From: RHLJ01 sp963974345 | Lineage (GTDB): Bacteria; Bacteroidota; Rhodothermia; Balneolales; Balneolaceae | NCBI GenBank assembly: GCA_963974345.1 | Contig: CAXBBW010000005.1 | Span: 1-64,000, forward strand | Length of the DNA stretch: 64,000 bases | Direction of reading: 5' to 3' | Shown: positions 9,296 to 16,986 of the stretch, piece after piece | Layout of the letters: every line of letters begins with the position of its first letter | Numbering within the stretch: position 1 is the stretch's first letter | Made by a program: the position numbers and the translations under genes | The notes under the pieces: generated by a model | The model's input: only the letters and a program-made list of their open reading frames with translations | Database searches by the model: none | Told to the model about the DNA's origin: nothing

Positions 9296-10201
9296 ATGAA
9301 GACTTACACATTTTTCGATTTCCAAAAAGAGTTTCCTACTGAAAGAGCTTGCTTAGAGTATATCTTTAACAGGCGTTACCCAGAAGGATATGTTCATCCA
9401 GAAACAGGGGAAATATACGAAATCAATAGCGACTTATATTATACTGAGTCAAGAAAGTGTTTCACTTCTGCAGACGGTAAAATTCAGGTGTACCCAACAG
9501 CTAACACGATCTTTCATAAATCAGCTACAGAGCTTGTTAAATGGTTCTATGTAGTATTCCGTATGTCTCAGTCAAAGTGTGGTGTTTCTGCTAAGCAAAT
9601 TCAACGTGAAATAGGTGTTACTTATAAAACAGCATGGAGAATGTGCCACTTAATCCGTACAAGTCTGACTCACGATGAGTCATTGTTTACAGGAACCGTA
9701 GAGATTGACGAAACGTATGTTGGTGGTAAGCCAAGAAAAGCAAAGAGAAACCCAACAGCACCAAAAAAGAAGAAAACTTCTAAGCGTGGTCGTGGAACCG
9801 ATAAAATGCCTGTTGTTGGAATGGTAGAAAGAGACGGTCGAGTAAGAGCTATCGTAACCGCTAATGTAAAGAGAGACGTTGTTTATCCTTTTATCACAAA
9901 AAACGTTGCTAAAGGCTCAACTATCTATACGGATGAATACCACTTATACAATACAGTAAGCTCTTTAGGGTACATTCACGATACTGTGAATCATGGTTCA
10001 GAAGAATTTGCAAGAGGTGAGGTTCACACAAACACTATCGAGGGTTTTTGGAGCTTCTTAAAGAATGGTATTCGTGGAGCGTACAAACATACTTCAAAGA
10101 AATACTTACAACTTTACGTTAATGAGTATGCTTTTAAGTGGAATTACAGAAAAGACCAGTTTAGTCTTTTTCAGAATCTTCTAGCTTCGACTTGTCGGTA
10201 A
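9296..10201 (+). CDS. IS1595-family (ISXO2-like) transposase
   Basis: A 301-aa transposase. The N-terminal part resembles the ISXO2 zinc-ribbon and helix-turn-helix region, but the ribbon is degenerate. SAKQIQREIGVTYKTAWRMCHLIR matches the family DNA-binding helix. The catalytic ISXO2 domain shows VEIDETYVGGKPRK (first Asp), IYTDEYHLYN (second Asp) and HTNTIEGFWSFLKNGIRGAY (third acidic/Asn region), ending YAFKWNYR. It starts 66 bp inside the left terminal repeat, appears intact, and converges on the passenger operon, overlapping its last small ORF by 41 bp. Confidence 0.95.
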   Translation: MKTYTFFDFQKEFPTERACLEYIFNRRYPEGYVHPETGEIYEINSDLYYTESRKCFTSADGKIQVYPTANTIFHKSATELVKWFYVVFRMSQSKCGVSAKQIQREIGVTYKTAWRMCHLIRTSLTHDESLFTGTVEIDETYVGGKPRKAKRNPTAPKKKKTSKRGRGTDKMPVVGMVERDGRVRAIVTANVKRDVVYPFITKNVAKGSTIYTDEYHLYNTVSSLGYIHDTVNHGSEEFARGEVHTNTIEGFWSFLKNGIRGAYKHTSKKYLQLYVNEYAFKWNYRKDQFSLFQNLLASTCR

Positions 10202-10295
10202 GAATCACCTTATCTAAGGCTTTCTTAAAGTCTATATCCGAAGTTTTTTGATCTTCTGTAATCTCTATTTCGATATGTAGTTCTTCATTTTTCAT
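10161..10295 (-). CDS. small acidic passenger protein (44 aa)
   Basis: A 44-codon ORF beginning MKNEELHIEIEITEDQ and ending LEDSEKD. It starts 3 bp after the stop of the PemK-like gene and runs 41 bp into the transposase 3' end on the opposite strand. It is strongly charged and acidic. Its tight spacing suggests the third gene of the passenger operon, possibly an antitoxin-like or anti-toxin peptide. No family is recognised, and overlap with the transposase lowers confidence. Confidence 0.5.
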   Translation of the reverse strand: MKNEELHIEIEITEDQKTSDIDFKKALDKVILTDKSKLEDSEKD

Positions 10296-10298
10296 TTA

Positions 10299-10661
10299 TC
10301 AATATGTAAAAGGAGCCCCAAATACTACTTCAGCAATATGATCAACTAAGTATCCGAAGTTTTCTTCTTTTATAAAATTTCTTTTTGTGCCTGATACTAT
10401 TTCAGATTCTCTAACTGGAGTAATTAAGTGAGTTCTCACACAAGACCCTTTTGTAAGCCCCTTAGTTGTAGCGTCTTCTTCTAATTTATAACTAAACTTA
10501 TCATTGTAATTATCTGTATCACTTATCATAACGCAAATATAAAATTCATCCAATTCAAATACGTCTTGTACTGATAAAATTATTGCTGGATGTAATTCAA
10601 TTTTTCCATTTAGAACAAATGGTACTTCAACTATTTGCCTCTTTGAGTAGGGCATCACCAA
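10299..10661 (-). CDS. PemK/MazF-like passenger protein
   Basis: A 120-aa protein. Its opening (KRQIVEVPFVLNGKIELHPAIILSVQDVF) resembles the PemK/MazF fold start, in which a VPF strand precedes the conserved R/HPAIILS strand. The middle (YICVMISDTDNYNDKFSYKL) and SCVRTHLITPV also fit the barrel. PemK/MazF proteins are usually mRNA-cleaving toxins, though some relatives are not. It overlaps the upstream passenger gene by 35 bp; a second ATG at 10655 is an alternative start. The basic residue normally at RPA is His here, so toxin activity is uncertain. Confidence 0.6.
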   Translation of the reverse strand: MVMPYSKRQIVEVPFVLNGKIELHPAIILSVQDVFELDEFYICVMISDTDNYNDKFSYKLEEDATTKGLTKGSCVRTHLITPVRESEIVSGTKRNFIKEENFGYLVDHIAEVVFGAPFTY

Positions 10662-11130
10662 TTATTTTTTGACTGTTTATTATAAGGCTGTCCTTTATAT
10701 AATTGGGCGTTTTCCTTTCTTGCTCCCCCTCAAAAGTTCTAGCGTATATTCTTGCCTCAGTTCTATTTATCAAGCGTATTAGTTTCTTAAATTTAACCCT
10801 CAACTCTTCACTATCAGCATAGCTTATATCAGAGTATTTTTTATCCTGTTTTAATACAGTTCTTCTTAAATTAACAATTAAGGGGTAAATATCTTTTGCG
10901 TCTTTAGAGCTTAAATCGTTTGCCACCTCGTATACTGGTATTATGATACGCGCTGTATTATCAATTCCCTTGATTACCTTATTGATTAATTTATTTAGAG
11001 TAGAATCAAGTATATCTGTAACTTTCTCTAAAAGATAAATTGGGGCGGTAAGAAAATAGCCAGCAGTTAACTTTCTACTGAATACCCTATTCCTTTCCGT
11101 TATGTTATGTTGAAATGTAATACTGCTCAT
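10627..11130 (-). CDS. hypothetical helical passenger protein
   Basis: A 167-aa soluble, helix-rich protein, first gene of the transposon passenger operon. It is rich in Ile, Lys and Arg with a possible amphipathic stretch at about 25-65, and has no signal peptide or recognisable catalytic motif. Translation of the PemK-like gene begins inside its 3' end, which implies coupling. It could be the antitoxin or partner of the PemK-like protein, but its length is large for a classical MazE. No family is recognised. Confidence 0.6.
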   Translation of the reverse strand: MSSITFQHNITERNRVFSRKLTAGYFLTAPIYLLEKVTDILDSTLNKLINKVIKGIDNTARIIIPVYEVANDLSSKDAKDIYPLIVNLRRTVLKQDKKYSDISYADSEELRVKFKKLIRLINRTEARIYARTFEGEQERKTPNYIKDSLIINSQKIIGDALLKEANS

Positions 11131-11257
11131 TTTACGCCATTTTTACAGATTCAATATATTATATGATACTATCTAGTAATAAACAACATTTATAATATAT
11201 GCTTATTAAACGATTTAGTTTCATTTTTAATACATCTAAATCTTAGAAAAGGTTCCT

Positions 11258-11396
11258 AATATACGGAATTATAACATCCTAAAAAGTGGAACTTATTGAA
11301 AATCTTCCGTATATTTAAAAAGTCTTACATCCTTGCACATCTTCATGTACAAGAATTTCGGAAGCCCTTATTATTAAGTTGATAAGGGCTTTTTTA
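11258..11396 (+). ncRNA. candidate structured small RNA in the transposon
   Basis: No ORF is present. Two perfect 11-bp arms, AATATACGGAA (11258-11268) and TTCCGTATATT (11305-11315), enclose 36 nt. A hairpin with a 4-nt loop follows at 11332-11353, then a strong terminator at 11362-11396. A terminator without an upstream plus-strand gene implies a short noncoding transcript divergent from the passenger operon. The 5' end and promoter were not located. Confidence 0.4.
11362..11396 (+). terminator. strong Rho-independent terminator
   Basis: A 10-bp stem, AAGCCCTTAT (11362-11371) and ATAAGGGCTT (11382-11391), has a 10-nt loop and is followed on the plus strand by six T. It lies inside the transposon with no plus-strand CDS just before it. 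Confidence 0.8.
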
Positions 11397-11739
11397 TTAC
11401 CCTCAAAAAGAGCGTTACACATTCTTCATACATACGTCATTTCCTTTGACTTTTATAGTTGTAAAAGTTATTTTAAAGCTAGTTCGTCATACGTATTACT
11501 TTTAGATGTAAGACCCTAATAGAAATTCTTGACTAACTATTTTTTAAAGCTCTTGAATGGGCAAGTTATACCATATTTATAATAATCGGCTATTTACAAT
11601 ATTGAGGGACAGAGTAGAATTTTAAAAGGCACGTTGGAAAACAGCGCTTGTACTTTTTACCTTTCGCACCTTTTGTTGCAAGTAAACTATTATTTGATTG
11701 GGTATTCCTTTAAACTAAAACAGTTCTTTGAAATAAAAT
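11397..11739. other. transposon noncoding spacer
   Basis: About 340 bp of AT-rich transposon DNA between the small-RNA terminator and the tmRNA-like locus. No credible ORF was found. GATGTAAGAC (11505-11514) is the exact complement of GTCTTACATC at 11322-11331, a distant 10-bp inverted pair of unknown meaning. Confidence 0.5.
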
Positions 11740-11763
11740 AGCCCGGTATTCCAGTACCGGGCT
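11740..11763 (-). terminator. GC-rich hairpin, terminator-like on the minus strand
   Basis: A perfect 9-bp stem, AGCCCGGTA (11740-11748) and TACCGGGCT (11755-11763), with a 6-nt loop. On the minus strand it runs into ATTTTATTT, a T-rich tail; on the plus strand no T tract follows. It immediately precedes the tmRNA-like sequence and may insulate it or act as a processing hairpin. Confidence 0.5.
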
Positions 11764-11774
11764 TAGAGATTTGC

Positions 11775-11843
11775 GGGGCATTCAGGTTCGACCGTCCTGG
11801 GCTTCCTATCCACAGCGGAAGGGTTCGATTCCCTTATGCTCCA
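11775..11843 (+). ncRNA. message-less tmRNA-like (tRNA-like domain only)
   Basis: A 69-nt sequence that folds like the tRNA-like domain of tmRNA. The acceptor stem is GGGGCAT (11775-11781) and ATGCTCC (11836-11842) with discriminator A. The D-loop carries the tmRNA hallmark GGTTCGAC (11785-11792). A short P2-like stem, CTGGG with CC(A)CAG, has an 8-nt loop. The T arm is AAGGG-TTCGATT-CCCTT (11819-11835). A canonical anticodon arm and the GG of a tRNA D-loop are missing, so it is not an ordinary tRNA. The message domain and pseudoknots of tmRNA are absent, and CCA is not encoded. It could be a relic, a mobile tRNA mimic or a decoy. Confidence 0.6.
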
Positions 11844-11887
11844 CTTTTCTTTAACCGCAACAATCAACACACAAGGAGGTGATAGCA

Positions 11888-11929
11888 TTGGTTACTATTA
11901 GAATAATCATTCGTCGTCGTAGAGCGTAA
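11888..11929 (+). CDS. 13-aa Arg/Ile-rich leader-like peptide
   Basis: A TTG-initiated ORF encoding MVTIRIIIRRRRA. Upstream, AAGGAGGTGAT (11873-11883) is a perfect 11-nt match to the 16S anti-Shine-Dalgarno, unusual in this AT-rich genome with weak SD sites; GGAGG is 8 nt from the TTG. The stop TAA lies in a GAGC-GTAA-GCTC tetraloop hairpin (11922-11933). A second hairpin and a terminator follow. The layout resembles a leader-peptide attenuator, but no amino-acid operon follows inside the element. A GCA codon just before the TTG is in frame. Confidence 0.5.
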   Translation: MVTIRIIIRRRRA

Positions 11930-11945
11930 GCTCAAAAAATGCTGA

Positions 11946-12009
11946 GCAAGTATTTGCAGTACTTGCGGAACATTCGGGGAGGCTTAACGGCTTCCCTTTT
12001 CTTTTATTA
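11946..12009 (+). terminator. hairpin plus Rho-independent terminator after the leader-like ORF
   Basis: A 7-bp hairpin, GCAAGTA/TACTTGC (11946-11966), is followed by a 7-bp stem, GGGAGGC (11977-11983) and GCTTCCC (11990-11996), including one G-T pair, then TTTTCTTTT. The second is a convincing terminator that ends the tmRNA-like/mini-ORF transcript inside the transposon. Confidence 0.75.
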
Positions 12010-12145
12010 TTCACTTCCTAGAACGGATTCTCATTAGTGAATTATATTTGCTAATGTAAACATTACAAATGTAAGTTGTCAAATTAATTTAGCAAATTGT
12101 TGCTATACAGTAAGTCAAAGAGCTATTTTGATAATCCTAGTTATC

Positions 12146-12169
12146 ACTTGTAACTAGGGGATAATCGCC
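12146..12169 (-). repeat. right terminal inverted repeat
   Basis: Complement of the left end at 20 of 24 positions, ending in GGGATAATCGCC. Its inner part also forms an 8-bp hairpin, CCTAGTTA/TAACTAGG (12136-12158), which may be part of the transposase-binding end. Confidence 0.9.
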
Positions 12170-12177
12170 TTATTCTT
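12170..12177. repeat. right target-site duplication (TTATTCTT)
   Basis: Exact copy of 9222-9229, directly outside the right terminal repeat. Confidence 0.9.
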
Positions 12178-12373
12178 TAATGATGAAATAGTGATTCCTT
12201 TTAATATCGCTAATTTTTAGTTGTATTGAGCCTTAAATGATCAAAATTAAACACTTTTACCTAATACTTATCATATAGTTTAAGGAAACCGCTTTTCTGA
12301 AAAATTAAAATGGCATCACTCCTTTTTTTCTCCGTTATTTGACTACTAATTTTAGACTAATACTATACATATT
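12178..12373. promoter_or_regulatory. remaining native promoter region of the dehydrogenase genes
   Basis: About 196 bp of chromosomal DNA right of the transposon. Before insertion this would have been the divergent control region shared with the transglutaminase-like gene. A TTGACT-like element near 12340 and TATACA just before the ATG are present but 19 nt apart, so the promoter is not certain. No ORF was seen. Confidence 0.35.
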
Positions 12374-12940
12374 ATGAGACGCAGAGACGTTTTGAAGTAT
12401 GCAGCATATGCATCAGGTGCGGCGGTAAGCTCTCCCCTTTTTAATTCCATTCTTTCAGGAACTGTTTCCAATTTTTTAAATCGTACGGAAAACTATAAAC
12501 CACTTTTCTTAAACGAACAGCAGTTTATGCTTCTTCGGGATATTGCAGATGCAATACTGCCAAAAACGGATAGCCCTTCTGCTTCTGAAGTTGGTGTACC
12601 AGCTACTATAGATGCAATTATTGGAAATGCCTATTCGAAGAAGGATCAACAGGAGTTTAAAAAAAGATTCTCCAATCTTGAGGTTTATTTGAAACGACAA
12701 AATTTCTCTGAATCTGATCAAAAAAAGAAAGTGGCTATCCTTTCTGCTTTAAATGATTCTAAAGATGAAAAACTAGGTCTAACTCGATGGGCATATATTG
12801 ACATCAAACAACAAACGATCTCTTATTATTTGAGTAGTGAAGAGATCGGTGAAAATTATTTAAACTATCTGCCAGTCCCGGGATATTATGATCCTTGTAT
12901 TACTCTAGAGTCTGTTAACGGAAAAGCGTGGTCAATATGA
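12374..12940 (+). CDS. gluconate 2-dehydrogenase subunit 3 family protein (Tat-exported)
   Basis: A 188-aa protein starting with a twin-arginine signal (MRRRDVLKYAAYASGAA). The body has the subunit-3 pattern FLNEQQFMLLRDIADAILPKTDSPSASEVGVP and ends with YYLSSEEIGENYLNYLPVPGYY. Such subunits chaperone and export a flavin-containing GMC dehydrogenase, which usually lacks its own signal. Its stop overlaps the next gene's ATG in an ATGA, so translation is coupled. No cytochrome c subunit is adjacent, so the electron acceptor is unknown. Confidence 0.88.
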   Translation: MRRRDVLKYAAYASGAAVSSPLFNSILSGTVSNFLNRTENYKPLFLNEQQFMLLRDIADAILPKTDSPSASEVGVPATIDAIIGNAYSKKDQQEFKKRFSNLEVYLKRQNFSESDQKKKVAILSALNDSKDEKLGLTRWAYIDIKQQTISYYLSSEEIGENYLNYLPVPGYYDPCITLESVNGKAWSI

Positions 12941-14649
12941 ATTTGAATATGAAAGCAAAAGAAGAAAATACCTACGATGCTATAGTTGTTGGCTCAGGTA
13001 TTAGCGGTGGTTATGCTGCCATGGAACTCACTACCAAAGGCTACAAAACTTTAGTTTTAGAGCGTGGACGAATGGTTAAACATGGAGAATATCCTACTGC
13101 AAATCTAGATTCTTGGGATCTTCCAAATAGAGGAATGGTGAGTGCTGAAGAAAAAGCTTTGCACTATTTCAAGCAAGACCGATTGAATTGGTGGGTAAAT
13201 CAGGATAACAAGCATTGGATTAACAAAGATGACGAATATTCTTATGACGAAGTAAAACGTTTTGATTGGATTCGAGGTCATCACGTTGGTGGTCGTTCAA
13301 TAATGTGGGGACGACACTGCTACCGCTGGAGTGATATCGATTTTGAAGCAAACTTGAAGGAAGGTATTGGAACCGATTGGCCTATTAGATATAAAGATAT
13401 TGAACCTTGGTATGATTATGTTGAAACTTTTGTAGGTGTTGCTGGGCAAGCTGAAGGTTTGAAACAAGTTCCTGATGGAAAGTTTTTAAAAGCTTTCCCT
13501 TTGAACTGTGCTGAACAACATATGCGTGAAAAAGTTCTTGAAAAATTTCCAGACCGAGTTATAACTCCCGGACGTGTAGCAAACTTAAGTGAATACGATC
13601 CTGAAGTTCATAAAGGAACCCGTGGACAATGTCAAAATAGAGATAGATGCTGGCGGGGCTGCCCTTATGGAGCCCCTTTCTGTAGCCTCTCTTCTACGTT
13701 AGCTGTTGCTGAAGAGACTGGAAATTTAACCATTCGCCCTGATAGCATAGTTAGTGAAATTATGTATGATGAATCTACTGGTAAAGCAAGTGGAGTTCGA
13801 GTTATTGATTCGAATACTGGAGAAATCATCGAATTTTATGCTCGTATAATTTTCTGTAATGCTAGTACCGTTGGAACTACTGCCATTTTATTAAATAGTA
13901 GATCTAAAACATTCCCGAATGGACTTGGAAATGAAAGTGGTGAATTAGGGCATAATATGATGGACCATCACTATGGAATGGGTGCAAGTGGAGAACTGCC
14001 TGGCCTTGAGGATTCTTATTATTATGGTCGTAAACCTGGTGGGTTTTATATTCCACGATTTCGAAATATTGACGAAGAATCTCAAACAAAAGAATACTTA
14101 AGAGGGTTTGGATATCAAGGAGGCGCATATAGAGGTAATAGTGTTCCTAATGGAGTTATTGGAGCCGAATTAAAAGATGAAATATTAAAACCTGGTCCAT
14201 TTAATGTTAGTATCACTTGTTTTGGTGAAATTCTTCCAAATCATGATAATAAAATGGAATTGAATTTTGATAAACTTGATAAACATGGAATGCCAACCAT
14301 CGTATTTGATGCAGAACTTGGTGAAAATGAAAAGAAGATGCGTGAAGATGGTGTTAATTGTGCAATTGAAATGCTAGAAGCTGCTGGGTGTATAAACATT
14401 AGTTCTTACAATTCTGAAACTGCTCCTGGAGCTTGTATTCATGAAATGGGAACTGCAAGAATGGGCCATAAGAAAGAAAACAGTGTGCTAAACAAATGGA
14501 ATCAAATTCACAGTGTGCCTAATGTTTTCGTAACAGACGGATCATGTATGACTAGCGCAGGAACACAAAATCCAAGTATTACATATATGGCACTAACTGC
14601 TCGTGCAGTTGATTTTGCAGATAAACAAATCAGGGCAGGAAAGCTTTAA
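12937..14649 (+). CDS. GMC-family FAD-dependent oxidoreductase
   Basis: About 570 aa. FAD binding is shown by DAIVVGSGISGGYAAMEL and the acidic LERG. A GGRSIMWGRHCYRW loop and a Cys-rich segment, CQNRDRCWRGCPYGAPFCS, are typical of the gluconate/sorbose dehydrogenase-like branch. The C-terminal GMC domain carries HEMGTARMG and the NPSITYMALTARA ending that hold the active-site His and Asn. A GTG at 12928 is possible, but ATG at 12937 makes the ATGA overlap with the previous gene and is preferred. It probably oxidises a sugar or alcohol in the periplasm after co-export with the Tat subunit; the substrate is unknown. Confidence 0.88.
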   Translation: MNLNMKAKEENTYDAIVVGSGISGGYAAMELTTKGYKTLVLERGRMVKHGEYPTANLDSWDLPNRGMVSAEEKALHYFKQDRLNWWVNQDNKHWINKDDEYSYDEVKRFDWIRGHHVGGRSIMWGRHCYRWSDIDFEANLKEGIGTDWPIRYKDIEPWYDYVETFVGVAGQAEGLKQVPDGKFLKAFPLNCAEQHMREKVLEKFPDRVITPGRVANLSEYDPEVHKGTRGQCQNRDRCWRGCPYGAPFCSLSSTLAVAEETGNLTIRPDSIVSEIMYDESTGKASGVRVIDSNTGEIIEFYARIIFCNASTVGTTAILLNSRSKTFPNGLGNESGELGHNMMDHHYGMGASGELPGLEDSYYYGRKPGGFYIPRFRNIDEESQTKEYLRGFGYQGGAYRGNSVPNGVIGAELKDEILKPGPFNVSITCFGEILPNHDNKMELNFDKLDKHGMPTIVFDAELGENEKKMREDGVNCAIEMLEAAGCINISSYNSETAPGACIHEMGTARMGHKKENSVLNKWNQIHSVPNVFVTDGSCMTSAGTQNPSITYMALTARAVDFADKQIRAGKL

Positions 14650-14650
14650 A

Positions 14651-16741
14651 CTATTTTATCAGGCTTATTTTTGTGGTTTGAACCTGATTTCTAAATGAAA
14701 CACGGATAAAATATATCCCGCTTGTTAAGTTTGGTGCGTCTACATTTATAGTCTGAATTCCAGAATTTAGTCTTCCCGAATACACCTGAGCTACCTCCTG
14801 CCCAAGCATATTATATAAGTTGACATTCACCTCACCTGATTCTGGAAGTTCGAATTCCACATTCCCGGTCGGGTTAAAAGGATTTGGATAAAACCCGTTT
14901 AATTTGAACGAAAAAGATTCATCAATTTCATCTTCATTTGAATCTATCAACCCCGATTTTGGGGTTGAAAGCCAATACACCGCATTTCGAATTACCTGTC
15001 CGTATGGATGATTAATATTTATACTTTCCCTTCTTTCTCCAGGCTCGAAGTAAGCTACTCGACCTATAGTTTCATCTTCAGATGGATCAAAGAGCTTAAC
15101 AAATCCTGAAGTATGAACTTGCGAAGATGGATCCAGATTATTAGAAAAGAGTGGAGTAATCTCGTTTATTTTTTTCCCGAAAACTGCTCCCTCTACAAAT
15201 TCCATATTGTTATAAATTTCATCATAGATCGGAAATTCCTGATAATAAGAATAGCTTAAATTAGATGATGGTAGTGAGTGTGACTCATTCCATTGAGACG
15301 GAGCTTGATGTGAATTTTCATGCTCTACTCCATAAGTACTTATAAAATGTCCATAATTCGTAGCATACATATTATAATTGGTAAGACTAGCTGACCAGGT
15401 AGCTTGAGCAGATTGAGCTCCAAATAACTGATTCACAAGTATATCTTTGCTTCTGGGACCATCAATATCATTATATAATCCGTGGTGCAAAGCTAGTACT
15501 CCACCGCCATTGTAGGCAAACTCTACCAATGCTTCTTGTAAACCATCATTTAGTCCCGTGGACCAATGTTTGAAGAATATTATTATATCGTAGAACTCTT
15601 CGAAATTTTCAAGGTATTCTTCTTTTGTACCAGTTTGATCCAAAAGAATCTCCAATTCATCTACAGAGAATTCAAATTCATCATGGTTTGAATCAGTTTC
15701 CAGCAGTGTAACAAGATGTGTAAAATCTGCAGGAAGGTTTTCACCTGTTCCATAATTACAGGGCACATCATTTGTACGGTTACTTGCTAAGCAATTTTCA
15801 GGATCGATCGCTCCTCCATGTAAAATCAAAACTCTGGGAGGAACCACAACATATCTATTCAAAAGAGGTCTGGTTTCAATAAGATTAATTAAAGTTTGAG
15901 CTGCATATGCAACCGTTTGAGGATACCAATCCCTTGTGGTAATAATATTGTAAGCTCCTTCTTCTTCATAATCAAAAGCCTCATTTGGACTTGAAATGGT
16001 AACTCTGTCATTAGGTTGGAAAATAACCCCTAGTTCCGTTAAAGTAGGTTCTGTATCATCTTCTGGAAATCCGGTCGCATTTTGTCCTTTTAATAAACTA
16101 ATCCCAAGAGCTTCAGCTCCTTCACCTTCAGTATCGGGAATTCTCCAGAATACCGGAAGACTTGCTCCATGACATTGAGCCATTACCGGTCTTCCATTTA
16201 AAAGAAATTCTAGTGCAAGTTGATTTAGTTTTTCTGCTACCGCTTTAATATCTGTTTGGCTTATTAATCTGTTTCCTTCTCCCTGACTGGAATAGATTCC
16301 ATCCAAACGATACTGCAAAGCTCCGGTTCCACCAACTATAACCATGGCTGCATATTGAGAAATATTCTCTATTTCCAGAATGCTCCCATTAACAGGTACA
16401 TATTCTGGAGTCGTATTTAAATCGGGATTCCATTCTCTTGTAAACAAATCCAAAAACTGAGACGTGAACTGGGTATAACTCCCACCGGGAAGTGTATTAG
16501 CCGTTTCTTCAATGTTAGTCTCTTCAGGAATCATATACATAGAAACTGAGTCATTACCTGCACTTCTTACATCTACTTCATAGCCTGATGCTTCAAACGC
16601 TTCTTTCATAACAATATATTCGGAGTAGTAGGTATCCTCATATGATACAAACATCAGAATTTTTTTAGCTTGTGAATACGCAGTAACACTAACCATGCTT
16701 AGCAAAAGAGAAAGCATCAGTTGAAGTAAAATTTTCTTCAT
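14651..16741 (-). CDS. secreted DJ-1/ThuA-like protein with T9SS sorting domain
   Basis: A 696-aa exported protein with a signal peptide (cleavage near AYS/QA). Residues about 25-240 resemble a DJ-1/PfpI class-I amidotransferase-like fold, with a nucleophile-elbow-like RPVMAQCHGASLPVF. Residues about 300-560 resemble ThuA (RVLILHGGAID, GGGVLALHHGLYND), a trehalose-utilisation-related domain. The last ~80 residues are a T9SS sorting domain starting at YPNPFNPTGNVEF and ending TTKISLIK. It should be surface-anchored or released, perhaps acting on glycans, but the reaction is unknown. It converges on the GMC gene with 1 bp between stops. Confidence 0.75.
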   Translation of the reverse strand: MKKILLQLMLSLLLSMVSVTAYSQAKKILMFVSYEDTYYSEYIVMKEAFEASGYEVDVRSAGNDSVSMYMIPEETNIEETANTLPGGSYTQFTSQFLDLFTREWNPDLNTTPEYVPVNGSILEIENISQYAAMVIVGGTGALQYRLDGIYSSQGEGNRLISQTDIKAVAEKLNQLALEFLLNGRPVMAQCHGASLPVFWRIPDTEGEGAEALGISLLKGQNATGFPEDDTEPTLTELGVIFQPNDRVTISSPNEAFDYEEEGAYNIITTRDWYPQTVAYAAQTLINLIETRPLLNRYVVVPPRVLILHGGAIDPENCLASNRTNDVPCNYGTGENLPADFTHLVTLLETDSNHDEFEFSVDELEILLDQTGTKEEYLENFEEFYDIIIFFKHWSTGLNDGLQEALVEFAYNGGGVLALHHGLYNDIDGPRSKDILVNQLFGAQSAQATWSASLTNYNMYATNYGHFISTYGVEHENSHQAPSQWNESHSLPSSNLSYSYYQEFPIYDEIYNNMEFVEGAVFGKKINEITPLFSNNLDPSSQVHTSGFVKLFDPSEDETIGRVAYFEPGERRESININHPYGQVIRNAVYWLSTPKSGLIDSNEDEIDESFSFKLNGFYPNPFNPTGNVEFELPESGEVNVNLYNMLGQEVAQVYSGRLNSGIQTINVDAPNLTSGIYFIRVSFRNQVQTTKISLIK

Positions 16742-16986
16742 GATTTATTTTTTTAACTCAATTAAACAAAAATATTTGAAAATTCCCTTTTTACTTAAAA
16801 GTGTACTCAAATACTAACCAATCAATTTTTTGCTACTACGAACCTATTCACCCTTTAATAAACAAATGTTACAATATTGTTTTATAGTAGTTTATGGCAG
16901 GAATTATGGTACTATGTGTTGCTGACTTAAATCGTTTTGGAGATTCCTCTGCGGTTTAGTCATATCTCAACTAATAGGATACCAAT

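Larger units (their letters stand above)
9230..12169. mobile_element. complete IS1595-type unit transposon with passenger genes
   Basis: A 2,940-bp element with 24-bp imperfect terminal inverted repeats (20/24 identical) and a perfect 8-bp target duplication. The left arm carries an intact ISXO2-like transposase. The right two thirds are cargo: a minus-strand three-gene operon with a PemK-like protein, a candidate small RNA with terminator, a tmRNA-like tRNA domain, and a 13-codon Arg-rich ORF with terminator. Clean ends and exact duplication suggest a recent insertion, into the divergent promoter region between the transglutaminase-like gene and the gluconate dehydrogenase pair. IS1595-family passenger genes are known; this cargo combination is new to me. 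Confidence 0.92.

Noticed and set aside
11775..11843. Canonical tRNA gene
   Set aside because: Acceptor and T arms fit, but the D-loop has the tmRNA-type TTCGAC instead of GG and no 5-bp anticodon stem with a 7-nt loop can be formed.
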